A DNA stretch of 64,000 bases from Phycisphaerales bacterium. Lineage in GTDB: Bacteria; Planctomycetota; Phycisphaerae; Phycisphaerales; UBA1924. This document shows positions 52,109 to 61,022 of the stretch, piece after piece. Where the stretch lies: positions 310,001-374,000 of the forward strand of contig JADLFW010000004.1 of NCBI GenBank assembly GCA_020849615.1, read 5' to 3'. The number at the start of each line of letters is the position of its first letter. Positions within the stretch are counted from its first letter, which is position 1. The notes beneath the pieces are model-generated. The model did no database searches and was not told where the DNA came from. It was given only the letters and a program-made list of their open reading frames with translations. The translations under genes were made by a program, and so were the position numbers.

Positions 52109-53563
52109 ATGCCGCAGTGGTCCGGGTTGATCACGACGCTGCTGGTGCTGGATGGGCTGGCGCGGGCCGGGCTGGCGGTGAGGGTGATCATGCGGCGCCG
52201 GCCCGTGCCGGTGACGCTGGCGTGGCTGGTGCTGCTGTTCTACTTGCCGGTGGCGAGCCTGGTGGCGTACATCATGATCGGGGAGGTGCGGCTGGGGGAG
52301 CGCAAGGGTCGGCGGTTCGCGGAGCGGACGCGGCGGATCGAGCAGCAGGCGGTGGCGCTGTGGAACCACCGTGGGGCGGACCGCACCGCGCAGGATGAGG
52401 TGATGGGGCGTCTGGCGAAGCTGGCGACGGCGGTGAGCGGGCTGCCGGCGCTGCGGGGCAACAGGCTGGAGCTGCTGGAGAACCCGGCGGTGATGCTGGA
52501 TGCGCTGATCCGGGACATCCACGCCGCGCGGTCGCACTGCCATCTGCTGTTCTACATCTGGATGTGCGGCGGGAAGGCCGACGAGGTGGTGGAGGCGGTG
52601 ATCGCGGCGGCGAAGCGCGGCGTGGTGTGCCGGGTGCTGGTGGACGCGGTGGGGAGCAAGGCGTTCCTGCGGACCGATCGGGCCCGGGCGATGCGGGAGG
52701 CCGGGGTGAGGCTGGCGGCGGCGGTGCCGGCGAACCCGCTGCGGATGCTCTTCCACCGGATCGACCTGCGGAACCACCGCAAGATCGCGGTGATCGACGG
52801 GGTCGTGGCGTACACGGGGAGCCAGAACATCACCGACGCGACGTTCAAGGTGAACCGGCGGCTGGGGGTCGGGCCGTGGATCGACGCGTCGGTGCGGCTG
52901 GAAGGCCCGGCCGCGGAGGCGCTGCAGACGGTGTTCCTGAGCGACTGGATCATGGACAGCGGGGAGGATGTGGGAGCGATCGGGCAGTTCCTGCCCGACC
53001 CGGCGGAGGCGGGGACGAGCACGGTGCACGTGGTGCCGTCGGGCCCGGGCCCGGAGCCGGACGCGATCCGCCAGGCGATGCTGGCGATGTTCTTCGCGGC
53101 CCGGGAGGAGATCGTGATCACGACGCCGTACTTCGTGCCCGACGAGGCGACCAAGACGGCGCTGACCAACGCGGTGCTGCGGGGCGTGAGCGTGGCGCTG
53201 ATCGTCCCGAAGGTGCTGGATGCGCCGATCGTGGCGGCGGCGGCGCGGGCGCACTTCGAGGACCTGCTGGAGGGGGGGGTGAAGGTGCAGCGGCACGGGC
53301 CCGGCCTGCTGCACGCCAAGACCCTGACGATCGACCGGCGGCTGGCGGTGATCGGGACGGCCAACTTCGACATGCGGAGCTTCTGGCTGAACTTCGAGTC
53401 GACGCTGTTCGTGTACGACGCGGTGTTCGCGGAGGAGCTGCGGGCGCTGCAGGGGCGGTACATCGCTTCATCGGAGGGGATCGAGCTGGCGGCGTGGCGG
53501 GCCCGGCCCGCGACGCGGCGGTTTGTTGACAACATCGCGCAGCTGCTGGGCCCGCTGCTCTAA
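52109..53563 (+). CDS. cls: cardiolipin synthase (phospholipase D superfamily)
   Basis: A 484-residue membrane enzyme. Two N-terminal helices (GLITTLLVLDGLARAGLAVR, LAWLVLLFYLPVASLVAYIM) are followed by two HKD motifs: HRKIAVIDGVVAYTGSQNI (near 230) and HAKTLTIDRRLAVIGTANFD (near 404). It joins phosphatidylglycerol or other phospholipids to make cardiolipin. A GGGAGGGG site lies six bases before the ATG at 52109; an in-frame GTG overlapping the upstream stop (52088) is an alternative start. Confidence 0.92.
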   Translation: MPQWSGLITTLLVLDGLARAGLAVRVIMRRRPVPVTLAWLVLLFYLPVASLVAYIMIGEVRLGERKGRRFAERTRRIEQQAVALWNHRGADRTAQDEVMGRLAKLATAVSGLPALRGNRLELLENPAVMLDALIRDIHAARSHCHLLFYIWMCGGKADEVVEAVIAAAKRGVVCRVLVDAVGSKAFLRTDRARAMREAGVRLAAAVPANPLRMLFHRIDLRNHRKIAVIDGVVAYTGSQNITDATFKVNRRLGVGPWIDASVRLEGPAAEALQTVFLSDWIMDSGEDVGAIGQFLPDPAEAGTSTVHVVPSGPGPEPDAIRQAMLAMFFAAREEIVITTPYFVPDEATKTALTNAVLRGVSVALIVPKVLDAPIVAAAARAHFEDLLEGGVKVQRHGPGLLHAKTLTIDRRLAVIGTANFDMRSFWLNFESTLFVYDAVFAEELRALQGRYIASSEGIELAAWRARPATRRFVDNIAQLLGPLL

Positions 53564-53631
53564 GAAGTGACGGAGTGACGACGTCACAGAGTGACCTGCG
53601 GGCCCGGATGGTTCCTACGATCCGGCCTGCG

Positions 53632-53718
53632 GGTGAGGTGGCAGAGCGGTTGAACGCGCCGGACTTGAAATCCGGTGTACCCGTCAGGGTACCGTGGGTT
53701 CGAATCCCACCCTCACCG
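53632..53718 (+). tRNA. tRNA-Ser (anticodon TGA)
   Basis: Class II tRNA: acceptor GGTGAGG/CCTCACC, anticodon stem CCGGA/TCCGG around CTTGAAA (anticodon TGA), long variable arm TACCCGTCAGGGTA, T arm TGGGTTCGAATCCCA, discriminator G. CCA is not encoded. It ends 11 bases before the convergent stop of the next gene. Confidence 0.95.
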
Positions 53719-53729
53719 TTGACGCGGGG

Positions 53730-55097
53730 TCAGCATCCGCCGTCGTACAGATTCAGGAACTCGAGGTAGTCGGCGAAGTCGACTTCCCCGTCGTGGTTGA
53801 AGTCGGCCCGTGGGTCGCCGGCGTCGTAGTAGTTGAGGAAGAGGAGGAAGTCGGCGAAGTCGACCTCGCCATCGCCGTTGAGGTCGGCGGCGCAGGGGCG
53901 CTTGCACCCGACGAACCGGGCCACGTGATTGCAGGGCTGTCCGTCGGCCATGGTGAACGGGCCGCCGACGTAGATCGCCGGGCCTTCGCCCGAGCCATCA
54001 TCGTGGACGGTCATGTCGAAGGCGGCGTTGTTGAGGCCCTGGCCCAGCGGCTGCCATTCGGTCCCATCCCAGCGGGCGATGAAGTTGACGAGCTTGCCAT
54101 CGGCGTGGGTAAAGCTGCCGGAGGCGTAGATCTGCGGGCCCGCGCCCGAGCCGTCGTCGTAGGACACGATGCCGCGGACCTGGGCATCCATGCCGGCGCC
54201 GAGGGGCGACCAGGTCTGGCCATCCCACTTGGCGATGCGGTTGATGGGCTGGCCGTTGATGGTGGTGAAGTCGCCGCCGACGATGAGGAGCGACCCGGTG
54301 GAGTCGGTGTGGACGGCGAGGATGCGGACGAAGGCGTTGGCGCCGATGTCGGGCCCGGCGCCCAGCGCCGACCAGGAAGCGCCATCCCACTTCGCCACGC
54401 GGTTGACGGTGACGCCGCCGGCGGTGGAGAAGCCGCCGCCGACGAAGAGCGCGGGCCCGCCCCCCGTGCCGTCGTCGTAGACGGCCATGGCCCGGACGGA
54501 GGGTGTTGCGCCGCCCATGCCGCCGGCGAGGCCGGACCAGCCGGTGGAATCCCAGCGGGCGATGTTGTGCACGGTGACGCCGCCGGCGGTGAGGAAATCG
54601 CCGCCCATGTACAGGCCCGGCCCGGAGCCATCGCCGAGGTCGAAGACCTTCATGCCGCCGCGGACCTCGCCGTTGAGACCGCCGGCGAGGTCGGACCAGG
54701 CGGAGCCGTTCCACCGGCCGATGCGGTTGACGGTGACGCCGCCCGCGACGAGGAAATCGCCGCCGGCGAAGACGCACGGGCCGGGGGATGAGCCATCGTC
54801 GTAGACCTCGAAGGCCCAGACGGAGCCGTTGGCCAGCCCGATGCCGGTTCCGAAGGTGCCGAAGTCCGAGCCATCCCAGCGGGTGATGCGGTTGACGGCC
54901 GTCCCGCCCGCGAACGTGAAGCCGCCGCCGATGTAGAGCGTCGGGCCCAGCCCGCCGTCGAGACCGCGCACCGACTGCGCCCACGCGTCCGTGCCGGGCT
55001 GGCCGATGCGCTGGTCCCAGTGCGGGGTGCAAGGCTGGGCCGAGGCGATGGCGGCCGGGGCGAGCAACAGTGCGATCTGGAGGCGGTGGGGGTGCAT
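53730..55097 (-). CDS. secreted beta-propeller-like repeat protein with GC-type dockerin tail
   Basis: A 455-residue exported protein (signal peptide LQIALLLAPAAIASAQP). The body has seven or so repeats of about 52 residues of the form LYIGGGFTFAGGTAVNRITR then WDGSDF, with variants ending NIARWD, RVAKWD and RIAKWD, probably forming a propeller. The tail is DLNGDGEVDFADFLLFLNYY and DFNHDGEVDFADYLEFLNLY, ending DGGC. The first loop pair carries Glu in place of Leu/Met, a variant of this tail. The upstream in-frame part before the ATG at 55097 lacks a signal. Confidence 0.85.
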   Translation of the reverse strand: MHPHRLQIALLLAPAAIASAQPCTPHWDQRIGQPGTDAWAQSVRGLDGGLGPTLYIGGGFTFAGGTAVNRITRWDGSDFGTFGTGIGLANGSVWAFEVYDDGSSPGPCVFAGGDFLVAGGVTVNRIGRWNGSAWSDLAGGLNGEVRGGMKVFDLGDGSGPGLYMGGDFLTAGGVTVHNIARWDSTGWSGLAGGMGGATPSVRAMAVYDDGTGGGPALFVGGGFSTAGGVTVNRVAKWDGASWSALGAGPDIGANAFVRILAVHTDSTGSLLIVGGDFTTINGQPINRIAKWDGQTWSPLGAGMDAQVRGIVSYDDGSGAGPQIYASGSFTHADGKLVNFIARWDGTEWQPLGQGLNNAAFDMTVHDDGSGEGPAIYVGGPFTMADGQPCNHVARFVGCKRPCAADLNGDGEVDFADFLLFLNYYDAGDPRADFNHDGEVDFADYLEFLNLYDGGC

Positions 55098-55300
55098 GAG
55101 TTCAGTAGACCGGCAGGCCCGGCCGTGGTGCAAGTGAAACCGCGGATCCCGGGGTTCTTCGGCCCGGCCGGGCCCGGACATGAGCAGAACGGGGTCCCGG
55201 CGGGGCCCCGCGCCGCGGCCGGGATGGTTAGCGGGCGGTCCGCGACGGGTTCCGATGCGGTCATGTCTCCGCCGGGCCCGGCATTGCGGCCGGGGGAGAT

Positions 55301-56989
55301 TCAGCAGCCGGCTTCGTAAAGATTCAGGAACTCGAGGTAGTCGGCGAAGTCGATCAGCCCGTCCTGGTTGAAATCGACGCTGGGGTCCTGGGCGTCGTAG
55401 CGGTTGAGGAACTCGAGGTAGTCGGCGAAATCAACCAGCCCGTCGCCGTTGAGGTCGACGATGCACTGGCAGGAGTCGGGGATGCCGTCTCCGTTGATGT
55501 CGGTTTCGAGCGCGGGCGATGTGCGGTTGAGGAACAGCCGGACCGCGAGGTTCTGGTAGGCGCCGGCGGCGAGATCGGGCCTGCCATCCCCGTCGTAGTC
55601 GGCCGAGTCGATGGAGAGGGGAGAATCACCGCCGACCCAACTGGTCGGAGCGCGGAGTGTGCCATCGCCCTTGCCGCGCAGCACGGAGACCACGCCCGTG
55701 GGCAGGGGCGGGCTGCTGGCGACCGCGGCATCCAGCTCGCCATCGCCGTCAAAGTCGGCAACCGTGATCCCGGCGGCGTTGCCGCCGGCGGCCGGGTAGG
55801 CCGTGACGGGCCCGAACGTGCCATCGCCGTTGTTGAGCATGACCCCGACGTTGCGGGAGTAATACAGCGCAACGGCGAGGTCGAGATCGTCATCGCCATC
55901 AAGGTCGGCCGCCTCGGTCTGCAGCGGCGAGTAGAAGTCGCCCATCGGGTAGGCCACGGGGGCAGCGAACGTTCCGCCGCCCAGGTTCTCCAGGATGGAA
56001 ACCGTGGACAGGTTCTGAACGCACACCGCGAGGTCGAGGTCATCATCGCCGTCGAGATCGGCGGCGGTGATCGAGAGCGGGCGCGGGCCGACGGGGATGC
56101 TGAACGGGGCGCTGAACGCGCCGGAGCCGTCGTTGCGGAGGATCGAGATGTCGCCGCCGTTGATGTTGGCCACCGCGAGGTCGAGGTCATCATCGCCGTC
56201 GAGGTCGGCGGCGATCACATCGATGGGGACGTTGCCGGCGGAGTAGCTCGCGGCGGGTGTCAGCACGCCGTGCCCGTCGTTGGTGAAGATGCGGATGAAG
56301 TAGGGCGGGAACGAGGGGAGGACGGCCGCGGCGACATCGAGATCGCCATCGCCATCGAAATCGGCGAGCGCGACCGACTCGGGCCCGCCGCCCGCGGGGT
56401 ACACCGCCCCCGTGGCGAACGAGCCGCCGCCGGTGTTGAGCAGGACGCCGACGGTGAAGGAGGTTCGGTTGGCGGTCACGATGTCGGGCCGGAGATCCCC
56501 GTTCAGGTCGCCGCTCTGGGTGTCGATGGGCGTGTGCAGGCCGCCCGACGCGGTGAAAGGCAGCTCGGAGATCGCGAAGGCCAGGCCCGGCAGAAGGTCG
56601 GCCGCGTCGGGGATGTCGTTGCCGTTGCAGTCGGGGGCGCCGGCGGCGAGGTCGCACTCATCGGGGACGCCGTTGCCATCATCATCGCGGCTGGCGCCGT
56701 CGCGGATGTCGCAGATGTCGGGCACGCCGTTGGCGTTGCAGTCGGTCTCGCAGTCGTCCGGGACGCCGTCGTTGTCGCAGTCGAGGCTGGTGCCGTAGAC
56801 CCAGATGTCGCAGTAATCCGGCACACCGTTGCCGTTGCAGTCGGGCACCAGGCCCATCGCGATGGCGTCCAGGTCCTCGACGCCGTCATCATCGCAGTCG
56901 TCGGCCCGGGCCGGCGCGGCGGTGAACGAGATGGCCAGGGCGGCGGACAGCAGAAGGACAGCCGGGGAAAATCGCGGGGCGGGGGGCAT
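55301..56989 (-). CDS. secreted VCBS/FG-GAP repeat protein with calcium-binding N-terminus and GC-type dockerin tail
   Basis: A 562-residue protein with a clear signal peptide (PAVLLLSAALAISFTAAPARA). Residues 30-130 are thrombospondin-type-3-like Asp-rich loops (DCNGNGVPDYCDIW, DCDNDGVPDDCETD, DDDGNGVPDECD). Residues of about 140-500 are VCBS repeats (for example ADLDGDDDLDLAVANINGGD) that probably form a propeller. The tail is DLNGDGLVDFADYLEFLNRY and DFNQDGLIDFADYLEFLNLY, ending EAGC. Ca binding is likely; the role is unknown. Confidence 0.87.
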   Translation of the reverse strand: MPPAPRFSPAVLLLSAALAISFTAAPARADDCDDDGVEDLDAIAMGLVPDCNGNGVPDYCDIWVYGTSLDCDNDGVPDDCETDCNANGVPDICDIRDGASRDDDGNGVPDECDLAAGAPDCNGNDIPDAADLLPGLAFAISELPFTASGGLHTPIDTQSGDLNGDLRPDIVTANRTSFTVGVLLNTGGGSFATGAVYPAGGGPESVALADFDGDGDLDVAAAVLPSFPPYFIRIFTNDGHGVLTPAASYSAGNVPIDVIAADLDGDDDLDLAVANINGGDISILRNDGSGAFSAPFSIPVGPRPLSITAADLDGDDDLDLAVCVQNLSTVSILENLGGGTFAAPVAYPMGDFYSPLQTEAADLDGDDDLDLAVALYYSRNVGVMLNNGDGTFGPVTAYPAAGGNAAGITVADFDGDGELDAAVASSPPLPTGVVSVLRGKGDGTLRAPTSWVGGDSPLSIDSADYDGDGRPDLAAGAYQNLAVRLFLNRTSPALETDINGDGIPDSCQCIVDLNGDGLVDFADYLEFLNRYDAQDPSVDFNQDGLIDFADYLEFLNLYEAGC

Positions 56990-57138
56990 GGGCTCTCTCC
57001 TTCATGGCGCAAGGTGCGCGGTCGGCCACGAGAATGGCACTATGCGCGGGCCGGGCCGCGGATGCAAGGGGCGCAGCGCTGCAAGCGTTCCAACTTGTCC
57101 GGAACAGGGGTCAAGGCTGTTGCGGACGCGGGCCCGGC

Positions 57139-58674
57139 TCAGCAGCCGGCGTCGTACAGGTTGAGGAACTCGAGATAGTCGGCGAAGTCCACGAACCCAT
57201 CCTGGTTGAAATCAACGCTGGGGTCCTGGATGTCGTAACGGTTGAGGAACTCGAGGTAATCGGCGAAGTCCACGAACCCATCGCCGTTGAGATCGACGGG
57301 GCACGCGGCGACGACTTCGCCGATGAGCGCGACGGTGACCACGGGGGTCTCGGGAGAGTTGGTCGCGATGGTGAGGGTTCCCGAGAACGGGCCCGGCGAT
57401 GAGGTGTCCATCGAGATCTGGTGCGATTCGGGCGGTGTGCCGGCGGCGTCGGTGAACGGGCCCGGCGGCGCAGTGAAGCCGGCGGTCGAGGCCAGGGTGT
57501 AGGACAGGTCCGCGATTCCCGCCGCGGTCCACTTCGCGAGGTCGGCGGTGTTGGCGACCGACAGCGATTGCTGCGCGGGCGAGCCGACCGGGACCTGGCC
57601 GAAGTCGATCACCGCATCGGCCGTGGCGACGGGCGGGACGCGGAGGTCGAGCACGATGGGCAGGTGACCGCCGCCGGGGGCGGAGTTGTAGAGAGCCTGG
57701 GCGATGACGGGCCCGACCATGGCGTTTCCGGCGATGGTGATGGTCTGGTTGAAAGAGGAGCCGTCGTTGCCCCAGGCGCGGTAGGAATGGCTGGGGTCGT
57801 TCCAGGTTGTCGTGCTGTAGGGGATAGTGGGGTTGCCGATGTAGTCGAAGCCGTCGCCGTCGATCAGCCCGCCCGAGAGCAGGAGCTGATCGTGGCGGTC
57901 ATCCATGCCGCCGCTGGAGCCCGCATCGCCGCCGGGGGCCTGGGAGTGCACGAAGCGGAAGGCACCGGCGCTGTACCAGGAGCCGGGGGTCGCGATCGGG
58001 TCGTAGAAGCGGCCCGCGAGTGCGCCGCCCAGGAGCGCCTGGAAGGCGGTTTCGGAAGAGGTGCGCATGTTGAAGTCGCCGCCGACGAGGAAGTGCCAGC
58101 CGGCCGGCAGGGCCTCGGCATCGGCGCGGATGCGCTGGGTTTCGACGAGGCGCCGCTGGGGATCGGCGCTGGCGGTGCCGGCCTTGAGGTGCACGTCGTA
58201 GCAGGCGATGGTGGTGGCCGCCGCGGTATACCCCGCCGGGCGGATGTCGTACCTCATCGTGTTGCGCGGCTGGCCCGTGGTGCCGGGGTCCGCGGGCGCG
58301 ACGAGCACGGTGTTGATGAGCTGGACCTTGGAGGCGCGGTAGAAGAAGGCCGAGTCGGTGTCGGGCCCGTCGATGAAGGTGGCGGCGGCCCAGTCGCCCG
58401 GGCTGCCGGGGGCGGAGTTGAGGAGGTTCACAAACGCCGCCACCGCCGAGGCGCTCATGAACTCGGAGCCGAGGATGAAGTCGGGAGCGAGCGAGCGGCC
58501 CTCGTAAACGCCGTAGATGGCGGTCTGGAAGTCCGCCACGCGGCCGCCCGAGTAGTTGGTGACGTTCCAGGCCGACACGCGGAGCTGGGCCAGCGCGGGG
58601 GTGGGTGATGAGGCGAAGCCGGCGGCGGCGAGGCCGAGCGCGAAGCAGGTTGAGCGGTGGGCGATGGCTGGCAT
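57139..58674 (-). CDS. secreted endonuclease/exonuclease/phosphatase-like protein with GC-type dockerin tail
   Basis: A 511-residue exported protein (signal peptide CFALGLAAAGFASSPTPALA). Residues of about 30-340 follow the EEP fold: RVSAWNVTNYSGGR at the start, FFYRASKVQLINTV, IACYDVHLKAGTAS, FLVGGDFNMRTSSETAF (Asp/Asn of the metal site), and GGGHLPIVLDL (final His). An ASH/choice-of-anchor-D-like beta domain follows (VIDFGQVPVGSPAQQSLSVA). The tail is DLNGDGFVDFADYLEFLNRY and DFNQDGFVDFADYLEFLNLY, ending DAGC. DNA, RNA or phosphoester substrates are all possible. Confidence 0.85.
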   Translation of the reverse strand: MPAIAHRSTCFALGLAAAGFASSPTPALAQLRVSAWNVTNYSGGRVADFQTAIYGVYEGRSLAPDFILGSEFMSASAVAAFVNLLNSAPGSPGDWAAATFIDGPDTDSAFFYRASKVQLINTVLVAPADPGTTGQPRNTMRYDIRPAGYTAAATTIACYDVHLKAGTASADPQRRLVETQRIRADAEALPAGWHFLVGGDFNMRTSSETAFQALLGGALAGRFYDPIATPGSWYSAGAFRFVHSQAPGGDAGSSGGMDDRHDQLLLSGGLIDGDGFDYIGNPTIPYSTTTWNDPSHSYRAWGNDGSSFNQTITIAGNAMVGPVIAQALYNSAPGGGHLPIVLDLRVPPVATADAVIDFGQVPVGSPAQQSLSVANTADLAKWTAAGIADLSYTLASTAGFTAPPGPFTDAAGTPPESHQISMDTSSPGPFSGTLTIATNSPETPVVTVALIGEVVAACPVDLNGDGFVDFADYLEFLNRYDIQDPSVDFNQDGFVDFADYLEFLNLYDAGC

Positions 58675-58855
58675 GAGCTCGAGCACTCCCGGAAGGGCTG
58701 GGGGTTTGGGGCGACTTTGAAGCGGCGCACGGGACCCGGCCCGGCAGGTTACCGGCGCCGGCCCGTGGTCGAAGCGCCGGGCCGTGATTGATGCCCGCTT
58801 TTCAGGGCATTCCACGGGGCGGGCCGCGAGAGTTCTCGGAGCCTTGACGGGCCCC

Positions 58856-59452
58856 TCACGAAAGTTCGGCGTGGCGGTAGCAGGTCACCAGATGATCGTT
58901 GACCATGCCGGTGGCCTGCATGAAGGCGTAGCAGATGGTTGAGCCCACGAAGCCGAAGCCGCGCTTTTTGAGGTCCTTGCTCATGGCATCCGACTCCGCC
59001 GTCCGGGCCGGCACCTGCCCGTGCTGCTTCCAGCGATTGATGATGGGCTCGCCATCGACGAACGACCACAGGTGCTTCGAGAAGCCGGGCCCGGCTTCCT
59101 GCAGTTCGAGGAACGCGCGGGCGTTGGTGATGGTCGCGGCGATCTTGGCCCGGTTGCGGACGATGCCCGGATCGGCGAGCAGCGAGGCGACCTTGCGGGC
59201 GTTGTAGCGGGCAATTCTCTCGGGATCGAAGCCGTCGAAGACCTCGCGGTAACGGTCGCGCTTGCGGAGGATGGTGTCCCAGCTCAGCCCGGCCTGCGCG
59301 CCCTCGAGGATGAGGAACTCAAAGAGCTTGCGGTCGGCGCGGATGGGGACTCCCCACTCGCGGTCGTGGTAGCGGATCGCCAGGTCGTTGCCGGGCCAGG
59401 AGCAGCGGGTGGGCTCGTTCGCGGCGGCGGGTGCGGGCGCTTTCTTCGACAT
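58856..59452 (-). CDS. tag: DNA-3-methyladenine glycosylase I
   Basis: A 198-residue base-excision repair enzyme of normal Tag size. RCSWPGNDLAIRYHDREWGV at residues 16-35 carries the Zn-binding Cys and His, and the other two ligands lie in HLVTCYRH near the end. Also present are LFEFLILEGAQAGLSWDTIL and KDLKKRGFGFVGSTICYAFM. It lies four bases downstream of the MBL/rhodanese gene and may be co-transcribed with it. Confidence 0.94.
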   Translation of the reverse strand: MSKKAPAPAAANEPTRCSWPGNDLAIRYHDREWGVPIRADRKLFEFLILEGAQAGLSWDTILRKRDRYREVFDGFDPERIARYNARKVASLLADPGIVRNRAKIAATITNARAFLELQEAGPGFSKHLWSFVDGEPIINRWKQHGQVPARTAESDAMSKDLKKRGFGFVGSTICYAFMQATGMVNDHLVTCYRHAELS

Positions 59453-59456
59453 GCGT

Positions 59457-60893
59457 TCAGCGCTCCACCGGCCCGCCGGCCTCTTCCCAGGCCATGAAGC
59501 CGCCGGCGACGTTGATGGCTCGATAGCCGCGGCGCTGGAGCAGGGCGACCGCGCGGGAGGAACGGCCGCCGCTCTTGCAGTTCACGATGATCTCGCGGTC
59601 CTTGGGCAGCTGGTTGAGGTGCTCGGTGATGCGGGTGTGGGGGATGTTGACCGCGCCCTTCAGGTGCCCCGCGGCGAACTCACCCGGGCCGCGGACATCA
59701 AGCAGGAACGGCGCGGGCCCGGATGCGAGGCGCGGGCGGAGCTCGCTCACGGCGATATCCTGCGAGGTCTCGGGCGTGCCGGCGCGGGCCAGGGCTTCGG
59801 CGAGGACCTGCGCCGGGGCGTGGCCCGTGATGCGGTCGATCCCCACGCGGACCAGCGAGCGGACGGCGTCGTTGACACGTTCGGGGGGAGTGATGAGGAT
59901 GATGCGGTCGCTGGGGCTGGCGTAAGAGGCGGCGAGCGTGGGGAACATGTTGTCGAGGGGGAGGTAGATCGAGCCGGGCAGGTGGCCCGCCTTGAACTCC
60001 TTCCACGTGCGCGTGTCGATGATGACCGCGCGGTCGGCGTGCAGGGCGGCCAGATCGGCGGCGGAAAGCGCGGCGGGCGCGGGCAGTTTGCCCAGCACGG
60101 CTGGACCGTCGCGGTTCTCGTGCTTCATGCGCGCGAAGTAGGCGGGCGGCGCGGGCTGGCCCTCGAGAATGAAGTCGACAAAGGCGCGCTCACCGGTCGC
60201 GGCCCGGAGGGCAGGGTTGAAGCGGCGCTCGTACCCGACGGTGGACTGGGGAATCGCGCCCAGGGCCTTGCCGCAGGCGCTGCCAGCGCCGTGGCCGGGC
60301 CAGACCTGGAGAAAGTCGGGGAGTTCGGTGATGCGGTGCAGCGATTCGAAGAGCCGCCGGGCCGATTCCTCCTTGGTGCCGGCCTGCCCGGCGGCGGTTT
60401 CAAGAAGATCCGGTCGGCCCACATCGCCGACGAAGATGAAGTCACCGCTGATAAGGCCCATGGGCTCGGTGGCGCCGCCGCCGCGGTCGGTGACGAGGTA
60501 GCAGACGTGCTCGGGGGTATGGCCCGGCGTGTGGATGGCGCGGAACTCGATCTGGCCGATGCGGAACGTGTCGCCATCGCAGAGCAGCTCGTGGTCGTAC
60601 GGGCCGCCGGAGGATTTCTTGTCGAGCCAGCGGTAGGACCAGTCCGGCCCGCCCTCCGCGGAGAGGTAGGCCTTGGCGCCCTGCTCGGCGAGTTCGCGGA
60701 CGCCGGAGAGGAAGTCGGCGTGGATGTGGGTCTCGGCGGCGGCGACGAGGCGGAGACCATCCTTGCGGGCGGCGTCGGCGTAGCGGTCGACATCGCGCTG
60801 AGGGTCGAAGATGATGGCCTCGCCGGTGCGCTGGCACCCGATGAGGTACGCGGCCTGGGCGAGCTGGTCGTCGTAGATCGTGCGTAGGAGCAT
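59457..60893 (-). CDS. MBL-fold persulfide dioxygenase-like protein with two rhodanese domains
   Basis: A 478-residue protein. The ETHE1-like MBL domain (1-250) has ETHIHADFLSGVREL, HTPGHTPEHVCYLV and ISGDFIFVGDVGRPDLL, with the WPGHGAGSACGKALGAIPQS block. Rhodanese 1 (about 270-365) lacks a catalytic Cys (RIILITPPERVNDA). Rhodanese 2 (about 380-478) has it in EIIVNCKSGGRSSRA. Likely role: oxidation and transfer of sulfane sulfur in the cytoplasm, perhaps sulfide detoxification. It is transcribed with tag. Confidence 0.9.
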   Translation of the reverse strand: MLLRTIYDDQLAQAAYLIGCQRTGEAIIFDPQRDVDRYADAARKDGLRLVAAAETHIHADFLSGVRELAEQGAKAYLSAEGGPDWSYRWLDKKSSGGPYDHELLCDGDTFRIGQIEFRAIHTPGHTPEHVCYLVTDRGGGATEPMGLISGDFIFVGDVGRPDLLETAAGQAGTKEESARRLFESLHRITELPDFLQVWPGHGAGSACGKALGAIPQSTVGYERRFNPALRAATGERAFVDFILEGQPAPPAYFARMKHENRDGPAVLGKLPAPAALSAADLAALHADRAVIIDTRTWKEFKAGHLPGSIYLPLDNMFPTLAASYASPSDRIILITPPERVNDAVRSLVRVGIDRITGHAPAQVLAEALARAGTPETSQDIAVSELRPRLASGPAPFLLDVRGPGEFAAGHLKGAVNIPHTRITEHLNQLPKDREIIVNCKSGGRSSRAVALLQRRGYRAINVAGGFMAWEEAGGPVER

Positions 60894-60972
60894 GGGGCGC
60901 CTCCGTATGGCTGGACCACATCATTGGAGGCCGCCGGGTTCTGGGTGGTTTCCGGCTTGGGTCGAAGAAAAA

Positions 60973-60996
60973 CCCCCGGGCCGCGGGGCCCGGGGG
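60973..60996 (-). terminator. intrinsic terminator after the subtilisin-like protease gene
   Basis: A perfect 10-bp stem, CCCCCGGGCC, loop of four, GGCCCGGGGG. On the minus strand it is followed by TTTTTCTT; on the plus strand by CTGTTTT. It lies 27 bases beyond the protease stop codon. Confidence 0.85.
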
Positions 60997-61022
60997 CTGT
61001 TTTCACTTCGTCACTCTTCTTC

